Below, in pieces: positions 1 through 6,665 of a stretch of 15,911 nucleotides of DNA; within the stretch, counting starts at the first letter, position 1; each line of letters starts with the position of its first letter. Source of the stretch: Acidaminococcaceae bacterium UBA2453 (GTDB lineage Bacteria; Bacillota; Negativicutes; Acidaminococcales; Acidaminococcaceae); the NCBI GenBank assembly GCA_002342505.1, contig DDQB01000095.1:18859-34769 (forward strand), read 5' to 3'. The notes under the pieces are model-generated. The model was not told the DNA's origin. It saw only the letters and a program-made list of their open reading frames with translations, and ran no database searches. The position numbers and the translations under genes were made by a program.

Positions 1-12
1 GAGTAAGCGTGC

Positions 13-37
13 AGACGAATTAAGCAGTGATTCCTTA
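13..37 (+). repeat. Dispersed 25-bp repeat, copy 1
   Basis: Positions 13-37 match 123-147 at 24 of 25 bases. The shared core is AGACGAATTAAGCAGTG, then one variable base, then TTCCTTA. Here the element runs into AAGGAA to form a palindrome at 31-42. The repeat is read directly; its function is unknown. Confidence 0.8.
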
Positions 38-122
38 AGGAAAACGCGCCGACAGTTTCATACTCTTATGTAATGAGCCGTTGAAATTGACAAGGAAACG
101 TTCCCTTGTTAAGATTAAGGAA

Positions 123-147
123 AGACGAATTAAGCAGTGCTTCCTTA
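123..147 (+). repeat. Dispersed 25-bp repeat, copy 2
   Basis: Second copy of the element at 13-37, with C instead of A at 140. It begins about eight bases after the -10 box at 110-115, so it lies at the predicted 5' end of the transcript. With TAAGGAA at 116-122 it can form a 7-bp stem with TTCCTTA (141-147). A diverged relative lies at 14901-14927, also just downstream of a TATAAT. Confidence 0.8.
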
Positions 148-186
148 GTATGATACAGATTTCAAATTAGCAGGAGTACGCTATAC

Positions 187-2079
187 ATGAAAACTGATGA
201 AGTAACAGATAAAGATAAAATAATGGATAATCCGACAGCAACAGAATTTGCTGAAGACGGAAATAAGCCTGTTGATCCTGTTAAGGACGTTCAGGAACCT
301 GCAGGGAATCATGTCGAAGCTGACCGTGTTGTTCAGGAAGTGGACACCTCTGCCATTAACGCAACGGAAAAGGAAGAATTGCCTCAGCCGAAACGCAGGC
401 AACGGCCAAAACGGAAGAGCCGCTTTGTAGCCGGGCAGATTTCCAGGCTGAAACTGGCGGTTTTGTTCCTGATTCCATTACTTCTGGTCTCCATTTGGAC
501 AGAGGTTGCGCCGCTTTTAGCGGAAACCGGACTGCGCGGTGTTTTGTTTGACCTGCCCGGAGCCTATCGCTCTGTGAATGCGCGCGGGCTGTTGCAGCTT
601 TTGCTGCTGGCGCCGGTCCTGTATGCCGGGCGTCAGTTTTATGTGCAGGCGCTGGAGGATCTGCAGGAGCGGATACCATCGGCGGAAGTGTTGTTGCTGA
701 TTGGTACCGTCGCGTCTGTAGCAGGCGGGCTGTACACTGCGGTGAAGCTGCTGCTGGGCGTTCCGTATGCAGCGCTGCCCCCGTTGTTTTTGGCTTACAC
801 CGGAGTATGTGTCGCTGCCTCCTTGTGCAGCGTGTATATGGACCGCTGGTGTAAGGCGCCGATGCCCCAGTTCCTGGACCTGCCGTCCATGGGGCTGGTG
901 AGCGGTTCTATTTTGCTGAGCATCATCGCCTGTCTCAGTTTCTTCTATACAGACCGGGCCACTGTTCCCGTATGGCAGATTGCTCTGTCCATCTTTATAT
1001 GCTGCTCTCCTGCTTTGTTCATGCTGGCGCCCAGTTTGGCGGCGTTTGTCGCGGTTACGAAAGCGGCGGAACACCAGATCCTGCTTCGGGACGGGACGGT
1101 GTTGAGCGATGCGGGGGAGACGACGCTGGTCATCTTTGACAAGACCGGCACCCTGACGATCGGCCGTCCTGTATTGTCGGACATCCATATCTTCCATAAC
1201 GGTTCCGAGACGGGGATCCTGGGGATGACGGCAGCGATGCTGCAAGACAGTGATATGCCGGAAGCGGCTGCCGTGCGGGAGGCGGCGGAAGGCTGCCGTC
1301 TGCCGGTCTGTACGGAGATCCGTTCTACTCCGGAAGGATGGCATACGGCCCGCTGTTTCCGGGAAAATATTCGGATCGGTTCGTTGGAGTTTGTTGGGCG
1401 GTACGCCCGTATTCCCGCAGAGACAAACGCGTATGTGGAACAGCTTTCTGATGCGGGGAAGACGGTGTGGTACTTAAGCGTGGGGCGCACGTTATATGCT
1501 ATCTTCGGTTTTTCCGATGAATTGCGGGAAGAAACGCCGGAAGCCATGCGTCGTCTGAAAGACATGGGAATCACGACTTCGGTCATGACCGGCGATAATA
1601 AACGGGCCGGTTTATATTTGGGCAGACTGTCTGGCGCGGAACGGGTAGCGGCGGAACTGCTCCCCACCCACAAGGCGCAGCTGGTACAGACCTTCCGTAA
1701 GGGCGGCGAGGTCGTGGCGGTGGTAGGCGACGGGGATAATGACGCCCCGGCGCTGGAGTATGCAGATTTTGGATTTGCAGTGGGAAGCGGTACAAAGGCA
1801 GTCTGGAAAGCGGCCCAGGTGGTATTGACGGATAATGATCTGCGCAACGTTGCGGCTACGTTCCAGTTAAGCCGCGACTGTGTGGAAACGGTGAAGCGCA
1901 ATGTACGCGCGGCCTGTATCTTTAATCTGTTGCTGCTGCCTTTTGGCACAGGCATCGCGTCCCTGTTTGGCGGACCCGTACTGCGGCCATGGATGCTGCT
2001 GGCGGCAACTTTGCTGGCGGCGGCTTTGCTTGTTGTTAATACATGGAAGCTGAAAAGGTGGGGGCAAAGCAAATCTTGA
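187..2079 (+). CDS. P1B-type ATPase relative lacking the actuator domain
   Basis: This 630-residue membrane protein derives from heavy-metal P-type ATPases. Residues 1-79 are a charged, non-membrane extension ending in a K/R-rich patch (about 68-79), with no CxxC metal-binding domain. Membrane segments follow at about 88-112, 133-155, 167-190, 197-217, 236-255 and 262-290, and two lie near the C-terminus. The P-domain is intact: DKTGTLT with D318, TGDN at 468-471 and GDGDND at 514-519. Several expected parts are missing. Only about 15 residues (219-234) separate the fourth and fifth membrane segments, where the roughly 110-residue actuator domain with TGE should be. The CPC metal motif reads C273-S-P. 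The ATP-binding HP motif reads S355-D-M-P, and the GxG of the N-domain is replaced around 381-386. It may phosphorylate but is unlikely to complete a normal transport cycle, so a pump-derived sensor, partner protein or specialised transporter is possible. The start at 187 follows AGGAG at 172-176. Confidence 0.8.
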   Translation: MKTDEVTDKDKIMDNPTATEFAEDGNKPVDPVKDVQEPAGNHVEADRVVQEVDTSAINATEKEELPQPKRRQRPKRKSRFVAGQISRLKLAVLFLIPLLLVSIWTEVAPLLAETGLRGVLFDLPGAYRSVNARGLLQLLLLAPVLYAGRQFYVQALEDLQERIPSAEVLLLIGTVASVAGGLYTAVKLLLGVPYAALPPLFLAYTGVCVAASLCSVYMDRWCKAPMPQFLDLPSMGLVSGSILLSIIACLSFFYTDRATVPVWQIALSIFICCSPALFMLAPSLAAFVAVTKAAEHQILLRDGTVLSDAGETTLVIFDKTGTLTIGRPVLSDIHIFHNGSETGILGMTAAMLQDSDMPEAAAVREAAEGCRLPVCTEIRSTPEGWHTARCFRENIRIGSLEFVGRYARIPAETNAYVEQLSDAGKTVWYLSVGRTLYAIFGFSDELREETPEAMRRLKDMGITTSVMTGDNKRAGLYLGRLSGAERVAAELLPTHKAQLVQTFRKGGEVVAVVGDGDNDAPALEYADFGFAVGSGTKAVWKAAQVVLTDNDLRNVAATFQLSRDCVETVKRNVRAACIFNLLLLPFGTGIASLFGGPVLRPWMLLAATLLAAALLVVNTWKLKRWGQSKS

Positions 2080-2097
2080 CTTCGAACATTTGAAAAA

Positions 2098-2140
2098 CAA
2101 GAAGTAACCGCCCTCGACCAAAGGAAGCGGTTACTTCTTG
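2098..2140 (-). terminator. Terminator of the azlCD-serine hydrolase operon
   Basis: A perfect 14-bp stem pairs 2098-2111 with 2127-2140 around a 15-nt loop. Read leftward, the stem is followed by TTTTTC, which fits an intrinsic terminator for the operon that ends at 2246. Read rightward the hairpin has no T-run, although it follows the ATPase-like stop codon by 18 nt and may protect that mRNA end. Confidence 0.75.
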
Positions 2141-2224
2141 AAGTAATTATCTAACTGAGGCCAGCCGTTCATCGGCGGCACTCTTTCTATTGCTATTTTA
2201 GCATTACACAGCCACAATGTCAAC

Positions 2225-2252
2225 GGAAGTTGCTATACTTCCTTTTTATTTT
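2225..2252 (+). terminator. Possible rightward terminator of the ATPase-like gene
   Basis: GGAAGT (2225-2230) pairs with ACTTCC (2237-2242) over a 6-nt loop and is followed by TTTTTATTTT. The stem is short, but the T-tract is good. It overlaps the last codons of the convergent serine hydrolase gene. Confidence 0.45.
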
Positions 2253-4015
2253 GGAAACACATTTTCTATAATGGCTTTCATGAAGTTTTCTTCCCAGCGG
2301 AAGTTCTTGCTGTATCTGCCTTTGTTCTGTTTGTACGGGGTGGCGAAGCCGTTTTGTAAAAAGAGGAACCCGTTCTTTGTGCCGGGCTGCCACATCACTC
2401 CGCCGATGAAACCGTATGCTTCCCCCAGATGGCCGATCAGGTGGAAATCAGGCCGGTTAGGCGCCGGTCTGGTAGCGCCTGTCCCGCTGAAATACTGCAG
2501 GGCCAGTCCGTAGCTTTCAATAGAGTCATTTTCAAAATCACCGTTGCGACGGGCCGGATTGTATTTCCAGACCTGCGTTTCCATCAGCTTTACCGTGTCA
2601 GATTTCAGGATCTGTTTTCCGTTGTAATTGCCTCTGTTCATCATCATCTGCAGCAGGTGGGAAAGGCTTTCCGGTGTGATCCGCAGCCCTCCCTGGGGCG
2701 AGAAGATGCCTGCGTTGGTCCCGGGGCGGTAGCTTGCCAGCCGGGATGCGTCCGGCAGCTCGATGGGGCGGTCGTCGATCTGTGCGTAGTAACGGCCGGA
2801 TTCCCCTTTCGTTTTGCGGTAGATTGTCCCCATCTTCTGTAAATCAGATGAAGAAAAGTCCCGCAGGTTGAAGCTGCCCTTGCAGTCCAGCGGTTTCAGT
2901 ACATTCTTTGTGATGTATTTGTCAAACCGTTGCCCGGAGATCCGTTCCAGAATGGTGGCCAGCAGGACGAAATTCAGGTTGGAATAACTGAAATAGGCGC
3001 CGGGGACGCTGGATTTGGTCCAGCAGTTTTCTGTTTTAAAGAAGCTCTGGACGGAACTTTTGAAAGGCACGTAAGGCGTAGGGTAGTCCCGGATGGAAGA
3101 CGTGTGGGAGAGCAGCATCCGGGAGGTGATGGCTTTATTGGGATAGTTGGGGTTTCGCAGGGTGAAGCCCAGATATCGGCTTACGTCTTCGTCCAGGTCG
3201 ATCTTTCCCTGTTCCACCAGTTGCATATATCCTGTAGCTGTGAACATTTTGGAGATAGAAGCCACGCGGAAGAAGCTGTCTGATGTGACGGGCAGGTTCC
3301 AGTTCTTGTTGCGGGGACTGAGGAAACGGTTGCCCATCATGTTGCGGTACACTTCTTTCCCGTCTTTAAACACGATGACTGCCAGGCCCGGAACCTTTTC
3401 CCCCGTCCCGCCGATCATATCGGACAGAGCGGCGTCCAGCCGCTGTGTCACGGATTTGGACAGGCGGGATTTATAATTTTCCTCTTTATCCTGGATGCGG
3501 AAGGGATGGCCGGCCGTAACGGCGCTTTTCGATTTTACCCGATTTGCGTTGTCCGTTGCGTCCGGCTTTTTTGTTTCTTTTGTTGCGACGGCCGGGGGCG
3601 CGGTGGGACGGGGCGGCGCTGTTTTGTCGGCAGCAGGTTTTACGGTTGCGGAAGCCGCAGGCATCGGTTGCACCGTCTGTTTTTGTGAAGGCGCGGGAGT
3701 TGCCGGTGACGGCTGCGCGGTATCGGTTGGGGCTGGCTGTGTCGTTACCGTCGGTTGCGATGCTTCGCTTTTCGTTGATTGCGGCTGCGGAGTCGCGGTT
3801 GGTTGTGTTGTTGCGGTCGATTGCGAAGTTACAGCCGGATGTTGTTGCGAGGTTTGTTTTAGCGCGCCTGTCGGGACCGTACTGCCGGGCGTACGCACTG
3901 CTGGCGCGGCAGGGGCGGCGAAGACCGGCGAAGCAGATAAAACCAATACAGCGGCGAACAGGCCGAGCGTTTTATTGCATAAAAAGGGAAACATAAAAGT
4001 TGGCTCCGTTTTCAT
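2246..4015 (-). CDS. Exported serine hydrolase, class C beta-lactamase / DD-peptidase family
   Basis: The protein has an N-terminal signal sequence (hydrophobic stretch about 17-31, cleavage probably after VFA near residue 33). A Pro/Thr/Gln/Ser/Ala-rich low-complexity linker of roughly 130 residues follows (about 35-165), then a beta-lactamase-fold domain (about 185-589). The three motifs of the serine beta-lactamase / penicillin-binding superfamily are present: S253-I-S-K256 with the nucleophile, Y344-S-N346, and H529-L-G531 in place of KTG. HxG is usual in peptidase S12 members that are esterases or D-aminopeptidases rather than true beta-lactamases. The linker suggests a domain held away from the membrane or threaded through peptidoglycan. 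The ATG at 4015 overlaps the azlD stop codon as ATGA, suggesting translational coupling. An alternative start at 3994 has a nearby GGAG and gives a more typical signal peptide. Peptidoglycan or D-amino-acid peptide hydrolysis is the likely role; the substrate is unknown. Confidence 0.85.
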   Translation of the reverse strand: MKTEPTFMFPFLCNKTLGLFAAVLVLSASPVFAAPAAPAVRTPGSTVPTGALKQTSQQHPAVTSQSTATTQPTATPQPQSTKSEASQPTVTTQPAPTDTAQPSPATPAPSQKQTVQPMPAASATVKPAADKTAPPRPTAPPAVATKETKKPDATDNANRVKSKSAVTAGHPFRIQDKEENYKSRLSKSVTQRLDAALSDMIGGTGEKVPGLAVIVFKDGKEVYRNMMGNRFLSPRNKNWNLPVTSDSFFRVASISKMFTATGYMQLVEQGKIDLDEDVSRYLGFTLRNPNYPNKAITSRMLLSHTSSIRDYPTPYVPFKSSVQSFFKTENCWTKSSVPGAYFSYSNLNFVLLATILERISGQRFDKYITKNVLKPLDCKGSFNLRDFSSSDLQKMGTIYRKTKGESGRYYAQIDDRPIELPDASRLASYRPGTNAGIFSPQGGLRITPESLSHLLQMMMNRGNYNGKQILKSDTVKLMETQVWKYNPARRNGDFENDSIESYGLALQYFSGTGATRPAPNRPDFHLIGHLGEAYGFIGGVMWQPGTKNGFLFLQNGFATPYKQNKGRYSKNFRWEENFMKAIIENVFPK

Positions 4016-4341
4016 ATTACGTATTTAAAAATACAGAAGAAAACCGACCCGGCTACAAGAGCGACAGGCAGGGATCGGGTTTTGTAAACAATGGGAAAAG
4101 CGCAGACAGTGGCCCATAGTCCGTAATTCTGCAAGGTAAAATTCAGCGCTCCTTCTTTCAGGAAAATGTCCGGGAAGATGAGTGCGCCGAAAATGGCGGT
4201 AGGGATGTATTTCAGCCAGATATTGAACCAGTCCGGCAGCTTGCGTCCCCGCAGCAGAAGAAGCGGCAGTTCCCGGCAGGAAAAGGTGCCGATCACCATC
4301 ATGAGGGTGGCGCCGTATATATAAATCGATTCGTTGCTCAT
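4012..4341 (-). CDS. azlD: AzlD-family branched-chain amino-acid exporter subunit
   Basis: This small hydrophobic protein of 109 residues has the size and four-helix layout of AzlD, the partner of AzlC in branched-chain amino-acid and azaleucine export. The recognisable core is around LPxWFNIWLKYIPTAIFGAL, near residues 35-55. GGAG sits seven bases before the ATG. It lies 43 nt downstream of azlC, a gap that contains a small GCCGG/CCGGC hairpin (4358-4373). Its TGA overlaps the ATG of the following serine hydrolase. Assignment rests on size, hydrophobicity and the adjacent azlC. Confidence 0.85.
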   Translation of the reverse strand: MSNESIYIYGATLMMVIGTFSCRELPLLLLRGRKLPDWFNIWLKYIPTAIFGALIFPDIFLKEGALNFTLQNYGLWATVCAFPIVYKTRSLPVALVAGSVFFCIFKYVI

Positions 4342-4384
4342 GTAGTTTCTCCGTTCTGCCGGTGTATTCCGGCCTGTATGTTAC

Positions 4385-5086
4385 TTATTTTTTCACGTTT
4401 TTTGTATTCCGTACTTCCAGCCAGCAGGCGATGGCGGATACGATGAGAGTTGCCAGCACGATATGCAGTTTAAACGGAACAAGAAAAGAAAGAAGTACGG
4501 AAAGCAGCCCGCCGGCCACTCCGGCGGTCAGCAGCGCTGCATCGTGCAGATAGCCGCTCCAGATGCCGAGGAACATGGCGACCAGAATGTAAGATACCAG
4601 TTCCGTTGGCGGGTTCAGCCATGCGGCCGCGGCGCATCCGATAAAGTTGGCGGAGGCCCAGACAAGGCAGGGGGAAAAACCAAGCGCCAGCCCCTGACGT
4701 ACATCCCAGTCTTTGTCTTTGGTAAAGCTGTCGATATTGACAGCAAAAGTCTCGTCGGTAATATTCTGGGCGAACACCATGGAATAGGGAAGCGAACAAT
4801 CCTTTATGTGCGGGTACATGGCGGTAGAAAAGAACATGTACCGCAGGCTTACCATGAAATTTGTGACCAGTATGGAGAACAGGGACGCGTTATCCATTAG
4901 CATGGCGATGCAGATAAACTGGCCGCTGCCTGAATAGGCGAGAATGCTCATGACAAATGCTTCGAGGGGAGAGATGCGGGCCTGTTGTCCCAAAATCCCG
5001 CAGGCCAGCCCCAGGAACAGATAACCGATGTAAATGGGCATAGCCCGTTGAATGACCTTTTTAGTAAAAAGCAAAATAACAACCAT
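4385..5086 (-). CDS. azlC: AzlC-family branched-chain amino-acid exporter subunit
   Basis: This 233-residue integral membrane protein carries the AzlC signature: AMPIYIGYLFLGLACGILG (about 15-33), then SPLEAFVMSILAYSGSGQF (about 39-57) and the conserved LRYMFFSTAMYPH segment. The family exports branched-chain amino acids together with AzlD (AzlCD in Bacillus, BrnFE in Corynebacterium). A promoter with TTGCAG/TATAAT lies only about 24 nt upstream. The start at 5086 therefore has a very short leader with no good Shine-Dalgarno sequence, only CAAGG abutting the ATG. Starting at Met16 (MPIYIGYL) would lose little of the conserved region and cannot be excluded. Confidence 0.88.
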   Translation of the reverse strand: MVVILLFTKKVIQRAMPIYIGYLFLGLACGILGQQARISPLEAFVMSILAYSGSGQFICIAMLMDNASLFSILVTNFMVSLRYMFFSTAMYPHIKDCSLPYSMVFAQNITDETFAVNIDSFTKDKDWDVRQGLALGFSPCLVWASANFIGCAAAAWLNPPTELVSYILVAMFLGIWSGYLHDAALLTAGVAGGLLSVLLSFLVPFKLHIVLATLIVSAIACWLEVRNTKNVKK

Positions 5087-5109
5087 CCTTGATAATAATC
5101 TAATGTCTT

Positions 5110-5138
5110 ATTATATATTTTCTTTTTCCATTCTGCAA
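5110..5138 (-). promoter_or_regulatory. azlC promoter
   Basis: On the minus strand TTGCAG (5138-5133) and TATAAT (5115-5110) are separated by exactly 17 nt. The predicted start is near 5103, leaving a leader of about 17 nt before the annotated ATG. Confidence 0.75.
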
Positions 5139-5182
5139 TTCTTTTAATCAAAATAAAACGCAATCCATAAACCATTGGCTGT

Positions 5183-5220
5183 ACTGCAAAAAGAGAAACA
5201 TTTGTGAAAGTTTTGCCAGT
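5183..5220. repeat. Imperfect inverted repeat next to the DUF1015 promoter
   Basis: ACTGCAAAA (5183-5191) faces TTTTGCCAGT (5211-5220), complementary apart from one extra C, with 19 nt between arms. It ends four bases upstream of the -35 box of the DUF1015-serC promoter, a position suited to a regulator site. Confidence 0.4.
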
Positions 5221-5224
5221 CTTG

Positions 5225-5254
5225 TTGACATATCTTCTCATTTCTTTCTATAAT
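5225..5254 (+). promoter_or_regulatory. Promoter of the DUF1015-serC cluster
   Basis: A perfect TTGACA (5225-5230) and a perfect TATAAT (5249-5254) are separated by 18 nt, predicting a start near 5261. The promoter diverges from that of azlC within a 218-bp intergenic region. Confidence 0.85.
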
Positions 5255-5304
5255 TATGTATTAAAGAAGCGCTGATCAAGTGTAAAATTGAAGGAGGTTT
5301 TATT

Positions 5305-6567
5305 ATGGCAATCGTACGACCGTTCAGAGGCTTTCGTCCCAACGGCGAACTGGCGGAAAAAATTGCGTCATTACCCTATGACGTTATGGATACAGAAGAA
5401 GCGCGCAGCAAAATCGAAGCAAATCCTTACAGTTTTCTTACCGTAACAAAATCAGAAGCGACCATGCCGGAGGGCGTGGATCCCTACAGTGATGAAGTGT
5501 ACGCAAAAGCAAGGGAAAATCTGGTAAAATATGCGGCCAGCGGCAAAATGAATCAGGATAAACAACCCTGCTTCTATATTTACCGGCAGCGTATGAATCA
5601 GCACATTCAGATTGGTCTGGTGGCAACGGCTTCCGTGGAAGAATACCGTGCCGGCATCATCAAACGGCATGAACTGACACGTACGGAAAAAGAGCAGGAC
5701 CGGGTGCGCCACATCACCGAAGCGAAAGCGCAGACCGGGCCGGTGTTTCTGGCTTACAAGCAGCGCCCGGAGATCAGTTCGTATATGCTGAAACTGATGG
5801 CGGAACGGGAGCCTGCGATCAACTTTATCGCGGAAGACGGCGTCCGCAATACGCTGTATGTAGTAGATAACCCACTGGAGATCCAGGAGATTGTCCGCCT
5901 GTTCAGGGCAGTTCCTGCCTTTTACATTGCTGACGGGCATCATCGGTGCGCCGGCGCCATGCGTGTAGCCGACGCTTTTGCAGAGAAGAAAGGGGAAAAG
6001 GATCTGTCTGCGGAATATGAGTATTTCCAGGCAGTTATTTTCCCGGACAATATGATGGAGATTCTGGACTACAACCGTATCGTGACGGATCTGGCAGGAA
6101 ACAGCGAAGCATCGTTCCTGGAAGCTGTAAAGGAAAAGTTTGATGTGGAACCCGCAAGGAAGGCATTCCATCCGGAGGAGCATCATACCTTCGGCATGTA
6201 TCTGGGCGGGAACTGGTATAAATTAAAAGCCAAGGAAGGAATCTATGATCCGGACGATGTCATTGCGTCTCTGGATGTTTCCATTTTGCAGGATAATCTG
6301 TTGGCCCCGGTCCTGAAGATCGGCGATCCCCGGACGGACAGCCGTATTGATTTTGTCGGCGGCATTCGCGGGCTGGCCGAGCTGGAGCGGAAAGTAGACG
6401 GAGGAAAATACGCCGTAGCATTTTCCATGTACCCCACTCTGATGCAGGAAGTAATGGATATTGCAGACGCGGGCAAGATCATGCCGCCCAAGTCCACCTG
6501 GTTTGAACCGAAACTGCGGGACGGTATGGTGGTTCATCTGCTGGAAGATATCGGACTGAAATTTTAA
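5305..6567 (+). CDS. DUF1015 family protein, serine-pathway associated
   Basis: This 420-residue soluble protein matches the DUF1015 family along its length, starting with the typical VRPFRGFRP and SLPYDVM segments. The family is conserved but I know of no settled function. Two strong blocks stand out. One is an HELTRxEKExDRxRHI stretch (about 122-138) that continues to a GPVFLAYK segment. The other is ADGHHRCAGAMRVA, with D210-G-H212-H213-R214. The DGHHR block resembles the motif of ParB-fold serine kinases such as archaeal SerK and SbnI, where an Asp and His are catalytic. This is a motif resemblance, not a demonstrated homology. The next gene is serC, so a role in phosphoserine metabolism is a reasonable inference. 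The start is firm: AAGGAGG (5291-5297) is seven bases before the ATG, and a consensus promoter lies upstream. Confidence 0.85.
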   Translation: MAIVRPFRGFRPNGELAEKIASLPYDVMDTEEARSKIEANPYSFLTVTKSEATMPEGVDPYSDEVYAKARENLVKYAASGKMNQDKQPCFYIYRQRMNQHIQIGLVATASVEEYRAGIIKRHELTRTEKEQDRVRHITEAKAQTGPVFLAYKQRPEISSYMLKLMAEREPAINFIAEDGVRNTLYVVDNPLEIQEIVRLFRAVPAFYIADGHHRCAGAMRVADAFAEKKGEKDLSAEYEYFQAVIFPDNMMEILDYNRIVTDLAGNSEASFLEAVKEKFDVEPARKAFHPEEHHTFGMYLGGNWYKLKAKEGIYDPDDVIASLDVSILQDNLLAPVLKIGDPRTDSRIDFVGGIRGLAELERKVDGGKYAVAFSMYPTLMQEVMDIADAGKIMPPKSTWFEPKLRDGMVVHLLEDIGLKF

Positions 6568-6665
6568 GGATTGGTAAAACGGGGATTCGCTTTGCCGCGT
6601 TTAACCTTGTTGCTGTATTTATAAGTTGATGTGTTTATTATTTGAAAATGAGAGGAACAGTTACC

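Larger units (their letters stand above)
1..186 (+). promoter_or_regulatory. Promoter and operator region of the ATPase-like gene
   Basis: A consensus promoter is visible: TTGACA at 87-92, a 17-nt spacer, and TAAGAT at 110-115, predicting a start near 122. An 18-bp near-palindrome, CAAGGAAACGTTCCCTTG (91-108, one mismatched pair), fills the spacer between -35 and -10, the classic place for a repressor operator. Two more arrangements of the same half-site flank it: the perfect palindrome TTCCTTAAGGAA at 31-42, and TAAGGAA (116-122) facing TTCCTTA (141-147). The ribosome binding site is AGGAG at 172-176, ten bases before the ATG. The promoter elements are read directly; the operator role is inference. 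Confidence 0.7.

Noticed and set aside
945..2072. Long open frame of about 375 codons on the minus strand inside the ATPase-like gene
   Set aside because: It is antisense to a gene with intact P-type ATPase motifs, has no Shine-Dalgarno and encodes a Ser/Arg/Ala-rich sequence typical of a GC-rich shadow frame.
2246..4015. True antibiotic-inactivating class C beta-lactamase
   Set aside because: The third motif is HLG instead of KTG and a long low-complexity linker precedes the domain, which fits other S12 serine hydrolases better.
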